A stretch of 64,000 bases of DNA from Rhizophagus clarus (Eukaryota; Glomeromycota; Glomeromycetes; Glomerales; Glomeraceae): assembly GCA_015698045.1 (NCBI GenBank), contig BLAL01000005.1, forward strand, positions 558,001 to 622,000, given 5' to 3'. The notes under the pieces are model-generated. The model worked only from the letters and a program-made list of their open reading frames with translations. It was not told the origin of the DNA and did not search any database. Positions 46,981-59,545 of this stretch are shown here, in pieces. Made by a program: the position numbers and the translations under genes. Every line of letters begins with the position of its first letter. The stretch's first letter is position 1.

Positions 46981-47980
46981 TTAAAGACACCAAAAACAAT
47001 TATAACTAAACCAAAATAAACTACTGAGAAGGACTCCACTTTGTAAAGAATGCAAAAGAAAGTTTTTTAAAAAAGTAAGGAACACGAAAAAAAAAAAATT
47101 ATATATATATATATATTCAAAAAGCGTGCATATAGAACAAAAAGAACGAAAAATTCGATTCAAATATATATTCAACTTACAATGCTAATTTCGTATGCAT
47201 TATATTTGTCACACCAATGTAAGTTGTTTAGAACACGTTTTTTTTATATATTTGCCTCAACTCTTCAACTCTAAAAATAGTCGAATTATTAAATTACCCT
47301 TTAAGTATTAAAATCCGCCATCCGCTGATCTTCTGATATTTTGCAATCTGCTATTAAATATACTAAATATACTCATTAAATACACTGTCAAATTATTTAG
47401 GGGGTTAATTAGACCTTTGCGTCAACGAGTAATGCTGTTTATGATTGCCAAATTTTGCAATTCATTTCATGCTAATTTCATATAAAGGTTTATTCTAATA
47501 ATGGTACTTATTAACCAAAATTAATCAAAGGTTAATTCCACAAAGTGATCAACAAAAATTACAAAATAAACAAATCATAGTAAAATAAAAAGCCAATTTT
47601 CTTGTATAATAATTGCTTATATGATTACAACATAAAAATTATGGGAAAGAATAACACATCTAGTTTTCTTAATGTAACGCCAAAATAAAATAAGATGAGA
47701 ATACAAATAATATTTTTTCTTTTTACATACTAATAGATAATCTTTTTGATAAAAAGTATATTATAATCTTTGATCCTGCCTCTAAAATGCTGTAAATATA
47801 ATCGATTTATTCAATTGTCAGTTATGACAAAGGAAAGATAACTGCCGCCTTCTTCTGTTATTCAATACAAGAGAACAAATTACAAATGTATTGCAACTAT
47901 AATTCCTCCACTTTTATTCACTTTTTTTTACCTGTTAATTCAGATAGTAAATCGCCAAGCCGAGTTGGTAGATTTCTCTA
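46981..47980. other. Intergenic stretch without a recognisable gene
   Basis: About 1 kb holding the 5' end of the glycosyltransferase-like gene and the 3' flank of the UBC6-like gene. A TA-repeat lies near 47100. A 64-codon minus frame (46981-47175) is not supported as a gene, although part of this DNA may belong to the first exon of the neighbour. Confidence 0.45.
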
Positions 47981-49444
47981 TCACATACTAGGTTCTCCCC
48001 CAGAGATGCCCGAAACTGTACTTCGAGCTAACAATTTTGTTATGACAAGATAAAGACATACCAAAGATACTATTATCCATTTACGCCATTGATCGAAAAT
48101 CCCCCGTTGACCCGCAACATTGTTGTTATTATTAGTATTAACTTGCGGATTATTGCTATTTCCATTTGCTCTATTAGCATTTTCAGCAAGATTTCCACTT
48201 GCAGCAATACCTCGCAGAGGATTTTCATTACGGTTATTAGGTCTACGTTGTTGAATTTGATTTATACCATCCATTAAAGGGCCTTGTTGATTTGCCTCAT
48301 TTCGTTTTACTATTTGAAGGGATTGCTTATCAGTTTGTAAAGTTTCATTACCAGCAATTTTGGTGTCATCGCTTGATGACGACGATGGCTTATTAATTGG
48401 GTAAAGAATTTCAACAGGTACGCATTCTGGAATACAAAGTTCAGGAAAAATTTCTAATTATAGAAAAAAATTTCCAAATTACTAAATACAAAAAGCAACT
48501 AGAAATTTACGTTTCATACTTTATAATTGCTTACGTACGTACCTTTGAATTTTGAATCGTTCAAATTGAATTGATGTGATCGTGAAGCATATATTCTTTT
48601 GTCAGCGTCTGTAGTTTTGATACTCCCTGTAGTAGCTTCATTACTAGTCTAAATTTCAAAGCACAAAGTTTCGTTTAAGATTAATATCTATTATATTAAT
48701 ATTTCATAAAGCAGTTCCTGAAGAATATTAATAATACAACACCATAAAACTTAACAACCCGGTCAATATAGTAGCAACACTCCAGCTAGGATTCCAAGTG
48801 CTTGGATGAAAATCTGACATAGACAAACATAACCTGGTGTCTGGCTGAAATCGACCTAAATAAATGAAACAATTAAATATATCTACGAAATTATTTACAT
48901 TCATTTTTATGATATAAATGAAAAATACCGGAAGGTGTTGTCATACGAATTGAGGGAGGCTTAAAGGGATATTCAGCGGGGAACAACAACACACCTGTAA
49001 AGTTGATTGTAAATATTATATTAGTAACATGTACTAAACAAGAAAAATAATTCAAAGGGATAGTAAATTTACCATGATACTCTCCGTTGTGATAAGGTGT
49101 ATCTGGAGGTCCGCGAATAACATAGTGCCTAAAGGGAAAAATAACATACGGGAAATGTATTATTTAATCGCTTTCATATTATATGTAATTAACAATATAG
49201 AATAAGGGTGATAAAGATCTCTAACGATCAAATATTTTATAGAGGTTACCATTCCAAAATGTTACTTTCAAGTGGCTTTGCAATCAAATACGGTGGTGGA
49301 TTCTGATGTTTAAGTTGAAAATAATTAATAAGGCGTTTTAATATATAATATGAAAGTAAATAAAAGATGATTGATAATGTAGCTTACTTTCTGAAGGGTT
49401 ATATATTCCTTGTTTAATCTCTTATATGCCGCTTTGGTAGCCAT
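47981..49444 (-). CDS. UBC6: Ubc6/UBE2J-type ubiquitin-conjugating enzyme, tail-anchored
   Basis: Seven exons (49444-49388, 49302-49250, 49128-49073, 48994-48929, 48855-48743, 48648-48543, 48453-47981) splice in phase to 307 residues. It opens [20 protein letters not shown], followed by [20 protein letters not shown] and [20 protein letters not shown]. The catalytic region [20 protein letters not shown] holds the active Cys in the CLSMSDFHP context peculiar to Ubc6-type E2s. The linker is Asn/Ser-rich. One hydrophobic helix near the C-terminus ([18 protein letters not shown]) is a tail anchor. Such enzymes sit in the ER membrane and act in ER-associated degradation with Doa10-type ligases. 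One intron (48742-48649) has an unusual GTGTTG donor. Length is normal for the UBE2J2 group. Confidence 0.95.
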
Positions 49445-50372
49445 TCTAAATTGTTCGCCCGCAACAAAAATACAAAAAAGAAGTAAAGTTGATAATTGGC
49501 GTGTTACATATATTGATTGAAAACTTTTGAGGTGAGCTCGGCTATCTGGTGTGTGGTCTTTTTTTTCAGGCTTTCGAGTTATAATATTTTGAGACAAAGA
49601 CAAAAACTATGGTTGCCAAAAAGGCGCTTTTGTCCAAGCCTATTGTCTGTATGACGGTATAATTTACATACAAAGTATCACCTGACCTTTCCTACGCTCG
49701 CTCTTGTATAAACCGCAAATCATAAATGATCTTTTCAAAACGAGAAAGATATCGATATAGAATCCATAGATAGGTTTTCTCCCTATACAATAACTTAATC
49801 CACATTTTGAACATGACAACCTTTAATGGTGATGTAACGATTAAAGTTTAAAAAATATACAAAAATGGAATTTAAAAAAGAAACAGTTGGAGTATTTACC
49901 TTAAAAAAAAACCAAAAACCATAATTTTTGCCGGAATTTTTTAAATGATCTAAGTCATTTCATATGAAATTCCTATAATTTGATTCATAATCTGATCATT
50001 AACAGACAACAATTAATATCATACTTATAAAAATATAAAATAGAAAATTTACCCATAGGCAAAAACTACGCTATCAAAACGCCTGATAATTCTCAAAACA
50101 ATGTTTATTAAATCAATTGTTATACATTCAGTAAATCCGAACTCAACGCGTTAATATGATGATAGCATCGTTAGTACGAACTACGAACGTATTCTCTTAT
50201 TGATCATTAAGGGAAGGAAGAAAAGAGGGCTCACAATAGCTCGGAAGTATTTTTATCATTTACAGATTTTATTAAAAATATAAATAATGTTATGTATTTA
50301 CATATAACTTCAGAAATTAAAAATGATCTAAATTTGAATATAATAAAACAGCATTGTATAATAAATTATTGG
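49445..50372. other. Intergenic region, no gene seen
   Basis: The segment next to the UBC6 start (to about 49860) has moderate GC and should hold its promoter. The rest is AT-rich without structure that I can name. Confidence 0.5.
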
Positions 50373-51612
50373 TTAGCAATCGTGACGCGCGAATATTAAT
50401 AAATCTTGTAAAACAAGATGGTTAGTACGTATTTTTTTTTTTTTGTTTTATGACGCGTGCGGAACGAGAATCCTACGTGGGCTCAGGTATTTCATAAAAG
50501 TTTATAAAAGTCCTTCGTTCGTTTCGGATTAATAAATCACTATCCAAAACTTACTTGCCTAGTTCCTTTTGCATATTCCCATAGCTCAGTACACATAACT
50601 TTTTTAAATGTCTTATTAGCTTCTTGAAGATTTGAGATGTCTTTGATTTTATCTCTCTCAATATCCTCCGCCATAAGTCTTGCGAACATACAAACAAACA
50701 CACCACAAGAACTTCCGTCCATTTGCGGAGGTCTCTCCTTTTGAAACATTATGTCTAACTCAAAATTAATTTGATTTTTCGAATCTGTCTTTCCAATTAT
50801 TGTAGATCTACAGGTACTTTGATTAATTTCATTCGTATCATAGTCCCCATTCTTTACTTTATAATTTTTACACCCGTCTTCATCATACACGCTACATTTA
50901 CTATGATATTCATCATTCAACCACCTAACGAGGTTTCTTCCAATAGTAATGGAATTCTCAATTGATAATATCCCTAATGAATCCAAGATAGCAATTCTTT
51001 GATCTTTCATAAATATTGCAGCCAAGATCCAATGTGACTCATCCAAGATAATTGGAATAAAAATAATTTCCTTCTGGAAAATTGCTGTTTTTTTTGTCCA
51101 ACGTATGACAGAAGAATATTCGTATCTTCCAGTTGTTGTTAACTTTGTATAAAAAAAGGATGGAAGAGAAAATACATGGCAAAATTTCGTGCTCAAGTAT
51201 GAAAGGTAGGCATTTATGTGATCGGAAGAAAGCCAAATGTTTTTATCACACAGCTCGTATAATTTTTCCGCTGTAATAGATTCAGAACTAACATAAATAA
51301 TATCTTTATTATTGGCACTATACCATTCTCTTATTTCCTTTGTACTGTCTTCGTTGTATCCAAAAATTTCAGAAAATCGAGGGTATACTTCTTCTAGTCT
51401 TAATTTACTTTTACGCTTTGGAGGTGTATTTATATTTGGACTTGTACTAATTTTAAAAGGAATTATTCGTAAATAAAAAATATTTTTAACAAAAAAAGTA
51501 ACGAAAGTTCTCGATTATTGTACCTTCCCCGATTATTTGATAATTTGGATCTTGTTCTACTTGATACTTTTTCGGTAGCCAGTTCTTCAGTCATCATATT
51601 ACAGTCTGACAT
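50373..51612 (-). CDS. Ulp1-type SUMO/ubiquitin-like cysteine protease (peptidase C48)
   Basis: Start ATG at 51612 (MSDCNMMTEELATEKVSSRT). A first intron joins ...NRG to STSPNINTPPKRKSK, after which one long exon runs to about 50555. The C48 domain shows the substrate-groove LSSDHINAYL, the catalytic His in ILDESHWILAAI, Asp in RIAILDSLG, the oxyanion Gln in RPPQMDGSSCGVF and the nucleophile Cys in the same motif, so all four active-site residues are present. A low-complexity insert (about KNYKVKNGDYDTNE) lies between Asp and Gln. The frame ends at a TAG just after a GTAAGT donor (KGTRQ|gtaagt). A downstream AG near 50479 would add a basic tail ending at 50373, so two C-termini are possible. 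Role: cleavage of SUMO-like modifiers; the exact substrate is unknown. Confidence 0.85.
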
Positions 51613-52745
51613 TTTTCCTGTCTTTAAATAATAGGATGGAGTTTTTTTCTGTTAAAAAATTCCGAGATTTATTAGGAAACGTGGCACAGATAATTATACG
51701 TAACTGATCAGCGTATAAAGGTCAGAGATGATCGGCAAAATTTTGCCCCAAAATAAAGCAAATGTTTATTATACGCAAAGTTGAAATAAGCGACTTTTTT
51801 AGCTATTTTTTTCAGAGCTCCAAAACGGGTCAGTTTCCCAATGTTTTTTTTCATATAAAATGATAAATTGTAAAATAATATTATTTTTAATATTAAAAAT
51901 ATCAAGTTTTATTTAAATCAAAAAAAAAAAAAAAATCATTTTCAAATAAATTAGATATAGTATGTTATTTTTATGATTATTAAATAATATTCATTTAGAT
52001 CTTTCTCAATTTACTATTCAGAATTTTAGACTAAAGTCTATCTCTAAAGAAAAAAAAAATGAAAAGAAACATTAGTAATATTATCCAAATTTAAAAAACA
52101 GCAATTCTTCTTCAATTTACAATTCCATTATTTCATAGAAATTGGAATCATATTCTAAATGATTATCCAAATATTTGTATTATTTTAAAATCAAATATCC
52201 AAATAAAATTGAGCTAATAAACTGAATTGAATCTTAGCAATTTTTTAAACATTGTAAACTTTAACAATTAGATTATAATATCAAATTTCAAATAATTTTT
52301 TATTTTTTTTATAATATCAAAAAAAATATAAATTTGTAATGATAAAATGAAAGTATTTGTATTTCAATTAAAGTATGTCTGTGAATTACATTTGAATTTC
52401 ATTTTAAAATCATCACTTTTATATATGCTTAACAGTAATTTAATTATCTATATCATTTAAAAAAATATATTATAATTAATAATTATAATATAAAATAATA
52501 TTTTAATTTAAAAAAAAATAAGAAAAGGTATTACTTTATATACCTATTTAATTTATAACCTAGACTAATACAAATATTTGATTTATTAAGTATTTATCTG
52601 GTTTAATCTGATTTAATGTAATGCAAATAATTTAAATAACTGAATTAGAATTGTAAAAATTATATTATATAAATTATGATATATATAAATTATGTTAATA
52701 TTTTTTTTTTTTTTACAAGGTAGTGCAATTTATAAGTTTATTAGT
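51613..52745. other. AT-rich intergenic region, start of second repeat block
   Basis: No credible gene. Short frames here are low-complexity shadows. Sequence is over 80 percent A+T by eye, with T and A homopolymers. Confidence 0.5.
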
Positions 52746-52757
52746 TATATGGGAATA

Positions 52758-53161
52758 GAGCTCTAAACAGTTCAGTTCAGTTCCATTTTGGTTTCAGCCA
52801 AATCTGATCATAAGATTTTACCAAAAGTGTTTTTTGGTTGAAAATTTTTACTAAAACATGTTTTCAGATAGAACTTTAACCAAAAATATTTTCAGTTAAA
52901 ACCATTTGTCAAAAACATTTTATTTTGAAGTGTTTTGTTCAGTCTGATTTGGTTCAGTTTTTTTGGAATTGAAACCTGGAACTGAACTGGTTTTTTTAAA
53001 CTGTAACCATTTTCAGTAAATATTTTTTAACTAAAAACTTTTTCAGTTAAAAGTTCTATCTGGAAACAGTTTTCAGTAAAAATTTTAAACTAAAAAATAT
53101 TTTCAGTAAAATTTTATGGGCTGGAACTGAAAACGGAACTGAAAACTGCAATTCAAAACCC
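52758..53161. mobile_element. Foldback (hairpin) element with 12-base flanking duplication
   Basis: TATATGGGAATA occurs at 52746-52757 and again at 53162-53173. Between them, the left arm (CAGTTCAGTTCCATTTTGG ... TTTTCAGATAGAACTTTAAC) is an imperfect inverted copy of the right arm (GTTAAAAGTTCTATCTGGAA ... GGAACTGAAAACGGAACTG). The whole 404 bases can fold on itself. Repeated TTTTCAGTTAAAA / TTTTAACTGAAAA motifs occupy both arms. No coding frame. Confidence 0.75.
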
Positions 53162-53173
53162 TATATGGGAATA

Positions 53174-54581
53174 CAGATATATCTGTTATTTATATAACTA
53201 ATTTATTAAAACTTCAAACTGGTTCCCCATCCTAAAAGATTGTTCCCACCATGCCTTACCATCATCTTATAAAATTCATCTATATTCTTCTATAGTAACT
53301 ATTGAATTATATGGGATTATTATAACATATGGTTTCAATATATACTTTTACTATCCTCTAAACAAAAAAAGAAAAAAAGAAAACCTATATTGTGTTTATA
53401 TAATTTTATATTATTATATACTTTCCATGATACTTTATTTCCCTCTCTAATTTATTTATTTATATACTGTCTTGATTTTTCTCAAACTATTGACCATTGT
53501 TCATTATGTTTTAGTATTTTTCTTCCTTTTAAATCATATGTATCTCCTTCTATTTGTGTAGTTAAAGTTTGATTATATTTTATATATTTATGTGATGATA
53601 AGCTTCTTTTTCTTTTCTTATTTCTTAATGTCCTTTGTCTACTCTTATTCTGCTATTATTTTATAACGTGGTTGCCAAATAATATTGTGAAATTCATTAG
53701 TAAATACTTCTAGGCAGTGTTGTTATAGGACAATGTCCAGAATAGATTACACAAAAAAAGAAATGATAATTCTTACAAAATTTTATTATGATAACCTATT
53801 TCATTACTCAGCAAAAGTATTTTAATATCTATTACACATAAATACATATAATTTTTGTAGAGTTTTTCAAGTTATAAAAGAGTACAGACAGTGCGCAGAT
53901 ATGTTTGGGATAGCCAAAAAAAGCTGCAGACATCGAAAATATATAACACTGCTTCTAGGTATAGAGTAGCAATTGTTAATGCTATTTTTTTTAATTTTAT
54001 AATACTTTTAAGTTCTTTGTATTTCTTTTTTGAAAAGAAATTCCTTAATAATAAGTGAACAAAAGGAATAGATAGTTCATAATTAATGCCTATTGTGTGT
54101 CTGAAGAAGTTTCTATTTCATAAGTGTAGTTGTTATATATCTTTTTGATTGAGTAGAATTTGAATTTGTTTTTCTTGTATTATAAAATTTGTAAATACTT
54201 GATCACATTGGTATACAATATTATTGGTTATAGTTACCCATTTATTCTTAAGTTGTTAGTAGTAAATTATATGATTATAAATTATGTTATAAATTATAAA
54301 AAATTTTTATTTATATACAATATGTTTAAACACAAATTACATGATTGCATTAAATTTATTTTATTTGCAAAATATTATTAATCAGTTTTAAAGAATTTTA
54401 AACATCTTTCTTTTATTTATAATATAAAGTTAAACTTACAATATTAAATTAATTAAATGAATAAACTCTTCCTACTAATCTTTTTATCATATTTTGGATA
54501 AGAAAAATTTTACATTAAAGATACTCAAAATACTTGTTATACATAATATTTTATTACTTTTTTATAGTAAAAAAGGAAAAG
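53174..54581. other. AT-rich non-coding region
   Basis: No gene that I can support. Frames at 53390-53572 and 54160-54381 are aromatic/Ile-rich and lack any motif. Some degenerate repeat sequence is likely near 53700-54000 (TTCTAGGCAGTG, CTTCTAGGTATAGAG). Confidence 0.45.
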
Positions 54582-55352
54582 TAATGGAAGGAGTTAAAAA
54601 TATAAATTCTGTTCATGCTGGAGGTACTTCTACAACTTCTACAGAGAGTTAAAATACTCTTAACAACTCGTAATAATAAACTACCACTAGACTTGAAGCT
54701 TCAATTCATATCTAAGTTCAAAATACTACAACTACTACTGTTATCTCTAGTCAGCAGAATGAGATAAATAAGACACAACCATACTAGACAGTAATAGGAA
54801 AGTCTCAAAAAATTACTCTCTTCTTTTTTTTTAGCTTAACTCCAGTTAGAATGATACAGAAAAAAAGAATCACATGTTCTGCTATGTAATTGGGCTAACA
54901 TGCATATTCTTAATTACTATAATCAAAGGTGTAAAAATAATTAAAGTTATATGTGAAACTGAAGATGCAGTTAATAAAATTATAGCAAAAACTATTATGA
55001 CTAACAATATGTTTAAATTTGGTAAAATGGAATTCTTTACATAAAATCAGCCTAATCTACAATTTGCATTTAAAATCAAGATCTGGAATATCCCCCTAGA
55101 TATTGAAAAAGATCTATTTGAGCAACATTTACGATTATTAAGTCATGTGAAAAAAATTAAATTTTTGGTCAAAAATTTATATTACAAAGTGGCAGTTACT
55201 TTTGTTAATAAAGATTTAGAAGCTATTTTCAAAGAAGAATAGTTCATGAAATTTTTAAATAAATTATTTAAAAATTTTCCTAACATGTTCATAAGAGAAG
55301 AACGTAATTATTATTTTAAGTATGTATTAAAACTCATCAATTTATCTAAAGG
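54582..55352 (+). pseudogene. Decayed LINE-like ORF1 fragment (left part), split by the hAT element
   Basis: ATG at 54582 opens a Ser/Thr/Asn-rich frame broken by stops. From about 54900 a frame with few stops reads IKVICETEDAVNKIIAKTIM, FKIKIWNIPLDIEKDLFEQH, LLSHVKKIKFLVKNLYYKVA and VTFVNKDLEAIFKEE. The spacing of the two halves resembles RRM-like nucleic-acid-binding modules in retroelement first ORFs. It continues to KLINLSKG at the insertion point and resumes after 58586. Confidence 0.5.
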
Positions 55353-58300
55353 TAGTGATGTAATCAGACAACGTCTAATGTGAATAGTTCAGACTGGAAC
55401 ATTCTAGAACATTGTCCAACAGTCTGGGTCCTATTATGTCCTGATCAATTAAATGTCTATTGGACATGTTTTACCTAAAAAATTCTCCTTATTAGATAGT
55501 TTGAGTATTTGATTGTCTCACGTAACTAAAGATTAAACTTTAAAAAATGATTTTTTTACAATTATCTGTTACAATTATCTTTTTTTTTAAAAAATTGATT
55601 TTACAAAAACCACTTCAGTATTTTGTTTTTTATTAATAACACTTATTCTTTCATTCTTTTTACCAGTTTATAATTAGACAGTTATTTAATTAATGTTATT
55701 TTATAAAAAATTACTATTTTTTTATAAAAATACAAAATTTGATGCCTAACAATAATTTTTATAAATATTTTTCATTGCTTTTATAAAAATTGTTTTTTAT
55801 TATATTGAAATACAAAACTTTTTCAAATGCCAACATTATCAGATTTATTAAACAATTATATTATTAAAATTAAAGAAAGACTCAATTAGAGTAATCTTAA
55901 GATGTATTGCAAATGTTGTATTAATGTATTAGGAGAAGAAGAAGGCAAAAAAATTTGTTTTTCAAATAAAACAGACAGAATATTACTACATCTAACATTT
56001 TTTCGCAGCAACAACACCTGAAACAAGAGACGAAATATTTTCATTATCAAGGAGTAATGAAAAATAATTAGAAAATAAACGATCATGTAAATTTTTAATA
56101 CTACTTTTGTTATATCATAGTGTTATTTTTTTCAAAATTAATACTGGTTTAATTTCTTTTAGCTTCACAAATCGCTGATATTACTTCCAATTTTTTTGAT
56201 TCTTTCAGAAAAGTTTTTATTTGTTCTTTTTATAGACCACTTGATAATTTTATCATTAGATCATTATTAAAGGAAGATAAAAACAGTTTCATACATTATT
56301 AATTTGATTAACAGTTTCTTGTAGATGAGCTTTGCATTGGATTAATAATCCTGAAGCAAGAAAACTATTTGAGTTTCTTAATCCTTTCCTTAAATTTTCT
56401 GATCATAAGACTCTTGGTAGACCCATTTTGAATGATGTTATTTCTGAAGGAGATAATACAATAGAAATTGCATTGAAAAAAGATCCAGTAAGTATTATAC
56501 TTACATTTAATAGCTAAACAAACATAAAAAGTGAATAATTATTAGATGTAATTTTAATGACATCAGAAGGAATACCTTTGTATAGAAAGTAGTTGATATT
56601 GGCTCAGAAAGGGAAACACATTGTGAAATAATAGAAAAAACAGAAGCTATGATTGCTGACTTAGAAAAAAAAGGTATTAATATTTGTACTATTGTAACAG
56701 ATAGTGCAGGTACATATGTCGCGTTCAGGTAATTTAATTATAAATAATAGCATTTTTTTGTTATTTTTGTATATTTTTAATAAATTTTTATATATTTAGA
56801 CAAAAATTAAGGATTTCAAATAGAAAAATAACTTTTTTGCCTTGTTTCACGTATCAGCTCAATCTTTACATTGGTAAAATATTTAAGGAATCAACTGATT
56901 TAAAAGTATCAATGAATCATGCAATCAAACTTACAACTTATTTTAGAAATACCAATAATAAATTCTTTATAGCAAGATTATGTGATCAGCAAAAGATTAC
57001 TTATGAAAAATATTATATATTAGCAGTTTCAGGTGAAACTTGTTGGAACAGTTATTATGAAGTGTGTACAAGTATTTTGAGAATTCGAAAAGCTTTACAA
57101 GTAAACAATTATTAATTAATAATGTAATTATTTGATTAATTGATTAAACATTAAATTATTTTTATTTTTATTATATTTTAAGATATTTGCAATTAATTAT
57201 AAACCATCTTTTGATCAAGCTTAAAGAAAAACAGAAGAAACTTCTACTATTTCACGTGAAATTTTTGAAATTATTGATTCAAGTATATTTTGGACTAATA
57301 TAAATATAATAATAAAACTGTTATATTTTTATTGTAAATTTCTCAACATTCTTCAACAAGATAAAGTAAGATTATTTTAGGTTATACATAGTTTAGTATA
57401 TTTTGCATAATTTTGGAATAATTATAAAAATACTTAGCTTTCTGCAAAAATATTATTTCAATTAGAGAAAAGATGAAGTGATTGGGAGCAGCCACTTCTT
57501 TTATTATCATGTTTATTACATCCTGAATATCGCATAAAACAATTTAAAAATAATTTAAATATTAATTATACTACTTTTGGCAGATGACTTGTTTATTATT
57601 ATCAGACATGGTCTGGAAAAGAATTAACTTGTATTTTATGTAAATTTGATTATTTTTGTTTGGAAAAATATCCTTTCGATAATAATACATACAAATAATT
57701 TAATGATGATATTTGGAGATATTGGTGTTATGCAAAAGATTCCACTAATAAATTAGGTTTTGTTGCTTGTAGATTATTTGGAATTTGTGTAAATGCAGCA
57801 TCTGTTAAGCGTCTTTAGAGTTGTATGGGTTTTTTGCAATCAAATCAGTGAAATCACTTAATAGTTAGTATTATTTTTTATTTTAATTTATAATTGTAAA
57901 ATTGTATATATATATATTTTAATACTAATAAATTTTTAGTCACAAAAAGCTTTTAATATAAGCAAATTAAGGGCAGATATTACATGAAAACATTGTGCTA
58001 ATTTTAATTCTTCTACTCCAATTTTACTTAATATAATAATGAATATTAAAATGAATAATAATGAAAATCCTAATGAATATCCAAATTAAAATTCTAACAA
58101 AGGTTTTAATGAAAATCCTAATGAAAATTTTAACAAAAATCCTAATGAAAGTCCTGAAACTAATGATTTAAAAGAATCAGATGATGATAAAGATTTAACT
58201 AATTTGAAAAAAGAATTTGATAATTATATATTTACAGGGGGTGGGCAGAAATATTAGAAGAAGAAACTCTTAAGTTTCAAAATAAAGATAATAAAATTGA

Positions 58301-58586
58301 TGAAATTAATGTTGACAATATTACTCATCTTACAATTGATCCAAATGCCAAATGGGATTTAAGTATCCTTTTAAATTTAATAATAAAATTTATTATTAAT
58401 TAAAAGTTTTTTATAATTAATGAATTTAAATAATATTATTGTTTATTAAATTATAATAAATAATTGTAAATATAAATTTAATAAAATACATATTAATGTC
58501 CTAGACATTAGCAAGCCTTTGTCTAAGGACTTGGACTGTCCCAGACTGTCTTGTCTAAGGACATATTCTGTCCAGTCATAACATTT
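55353..58586 (+). mobile_element. hAT element (degenerate) inserted in a LINE-like relic
   Basis: The left end TAGTGATGTAATCAGAC and the reverse complement of the right end (AAATGTTATGACTGGAC) are imperfect inverted repeats. Outside them lie CTAA-AGG on the left (up to 55352) and CTAACAGG on the right (58587-58594), fitting an 8-base hAT duplication with one base lost. Subterminal CTGGxACAxTCTxGAxCA and TGTCCxAGACTGTC motifs repeat near both ends. The interior codes for a broken hAT transposase. Confidence 0.6.
55890..57865 (+). pseudogene. hAT transposase relic
   Basis: Read through stops, the order fits hAT transposases: a BED-like zinc remnant (KMYCKCC...TDRILLHL), ALHWINNPEARKLFEFLNPF-like sequence, an RNase-H-type Asp motif (INICTIVTDSAGTYVAF), then FLPCFTYQLNLYIGKIFKES (normally CFAHQLNL), SGETCWNSYYEVCTSILRI, LLHPEYRIKQF and the C-terminal dimerisation region with ASVKRL, a stop, SCMGFLQSNQ (a Trp is usual at the stop). 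Short GT-AG introns appear to separate some blocks. At least six stops show that it is inactive. Confidence 0.7.
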
Positions 58587-58700
58587 CTAACAGGTGCAAA
58601 ATTCTGACAGATCATTAATATTTTTTATTAGCATAAGATAGGAATTTCACACTGGATTTTTTAAAGATAAAAGTTACTTAGGGTTAGTTTAGAGTAGTTT
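58587..58700 (+). pseudogene. LINE-like relic, right part
   Basis: After removal of the hAT element and one target copy, the frame continues NLSKG-AKF and then broken sequence (HKIGISHWIF). Too short and decayed to define further. Confidence 0.35.
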
Positions 58701-59545
58701 AGAATTAGTTAGAGTTAGGGTTAGATTAGGTTAGAAAGGTATTAGGAAAAAAAACTGTGAGCAAAGTGAGCAAAGAAAATTATTTAGGGTTTGAATAATT
58801 AAAAATAAGGCTAATGGATTTAATTTATTAATAAAAAAATTGTCAGAATTTCGTACCTATTAGGAGTTTGATCTGTTGAGATTTTGTACCTGTTGGAATT
58901 TTGAATATTGGGATTTTGAAGTGTTGGGATTTTGAGTTTCAGGATTTTGTACTATACCCAAATTTACTGATTAGAATTTAAAAGAAAACTTGTTACACAA
59001 GCAAAATTTAGCCAAAAAATATTTACTTTCAAGTAATATTTATTAATATAGTATTTTATTTTTTTGTATATATCAAATAGAAAAAAAGATTTAATACATA
59101 AATTAATTAAATATATATAAAATTAAATTTTATATTATAATAATTTTTATTTTAATTTAAATTATAAAAAAACCAGATAAAAAATTTAAAAATCTTTAAA
59201 GAATAAGAAAAATAACTACTGATTTAAAATTTAAAAGAAAAATATTATTACAAAAATTATTTTATTAAGATTACTTTATTTATTTTCTTTATAGATAATA
59301 ATTACACCTGCATATTTTTAGTTAACTTTATATGTGAAACTTAGTATTATTACACAGTTAAAAAATAATAATAATAATAATAATCAATACTCATCATCGT
59401 AATATATTAGAGTTTCAGTTTATAAATATATATACTTATACAAATTTATACAAAATTTACATATGTAAGTTTATGTAAGTTTACGGAGGGGCATAAAACT
59501 TGCATAAGTTTAAAATTACAAATATACAAATATAAGAAGTTTATT
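58701..59545. other. AT-rich non-coding region with short GTTAGGGTTAG-like and ATA repeats
   Basis: Near 58680-58735 a run of TTAGAGTTAG / GTTAGGGTTAG variants occurs. At 58855-58945 four short related segments (GATTTTGTACCTGTTGG, TTTTGAATATTGGGATTTTG and similar) repeat. (AAT)n lies near 59367. No gene seen. Confidence 0.5.

Noticed and set aside
47940-47985. tRNA-like GCCGAGTTGGTAGA segment
   Set aside because: No acceptor stem or T-loop partner; it overlaps the UBC6 3' end.
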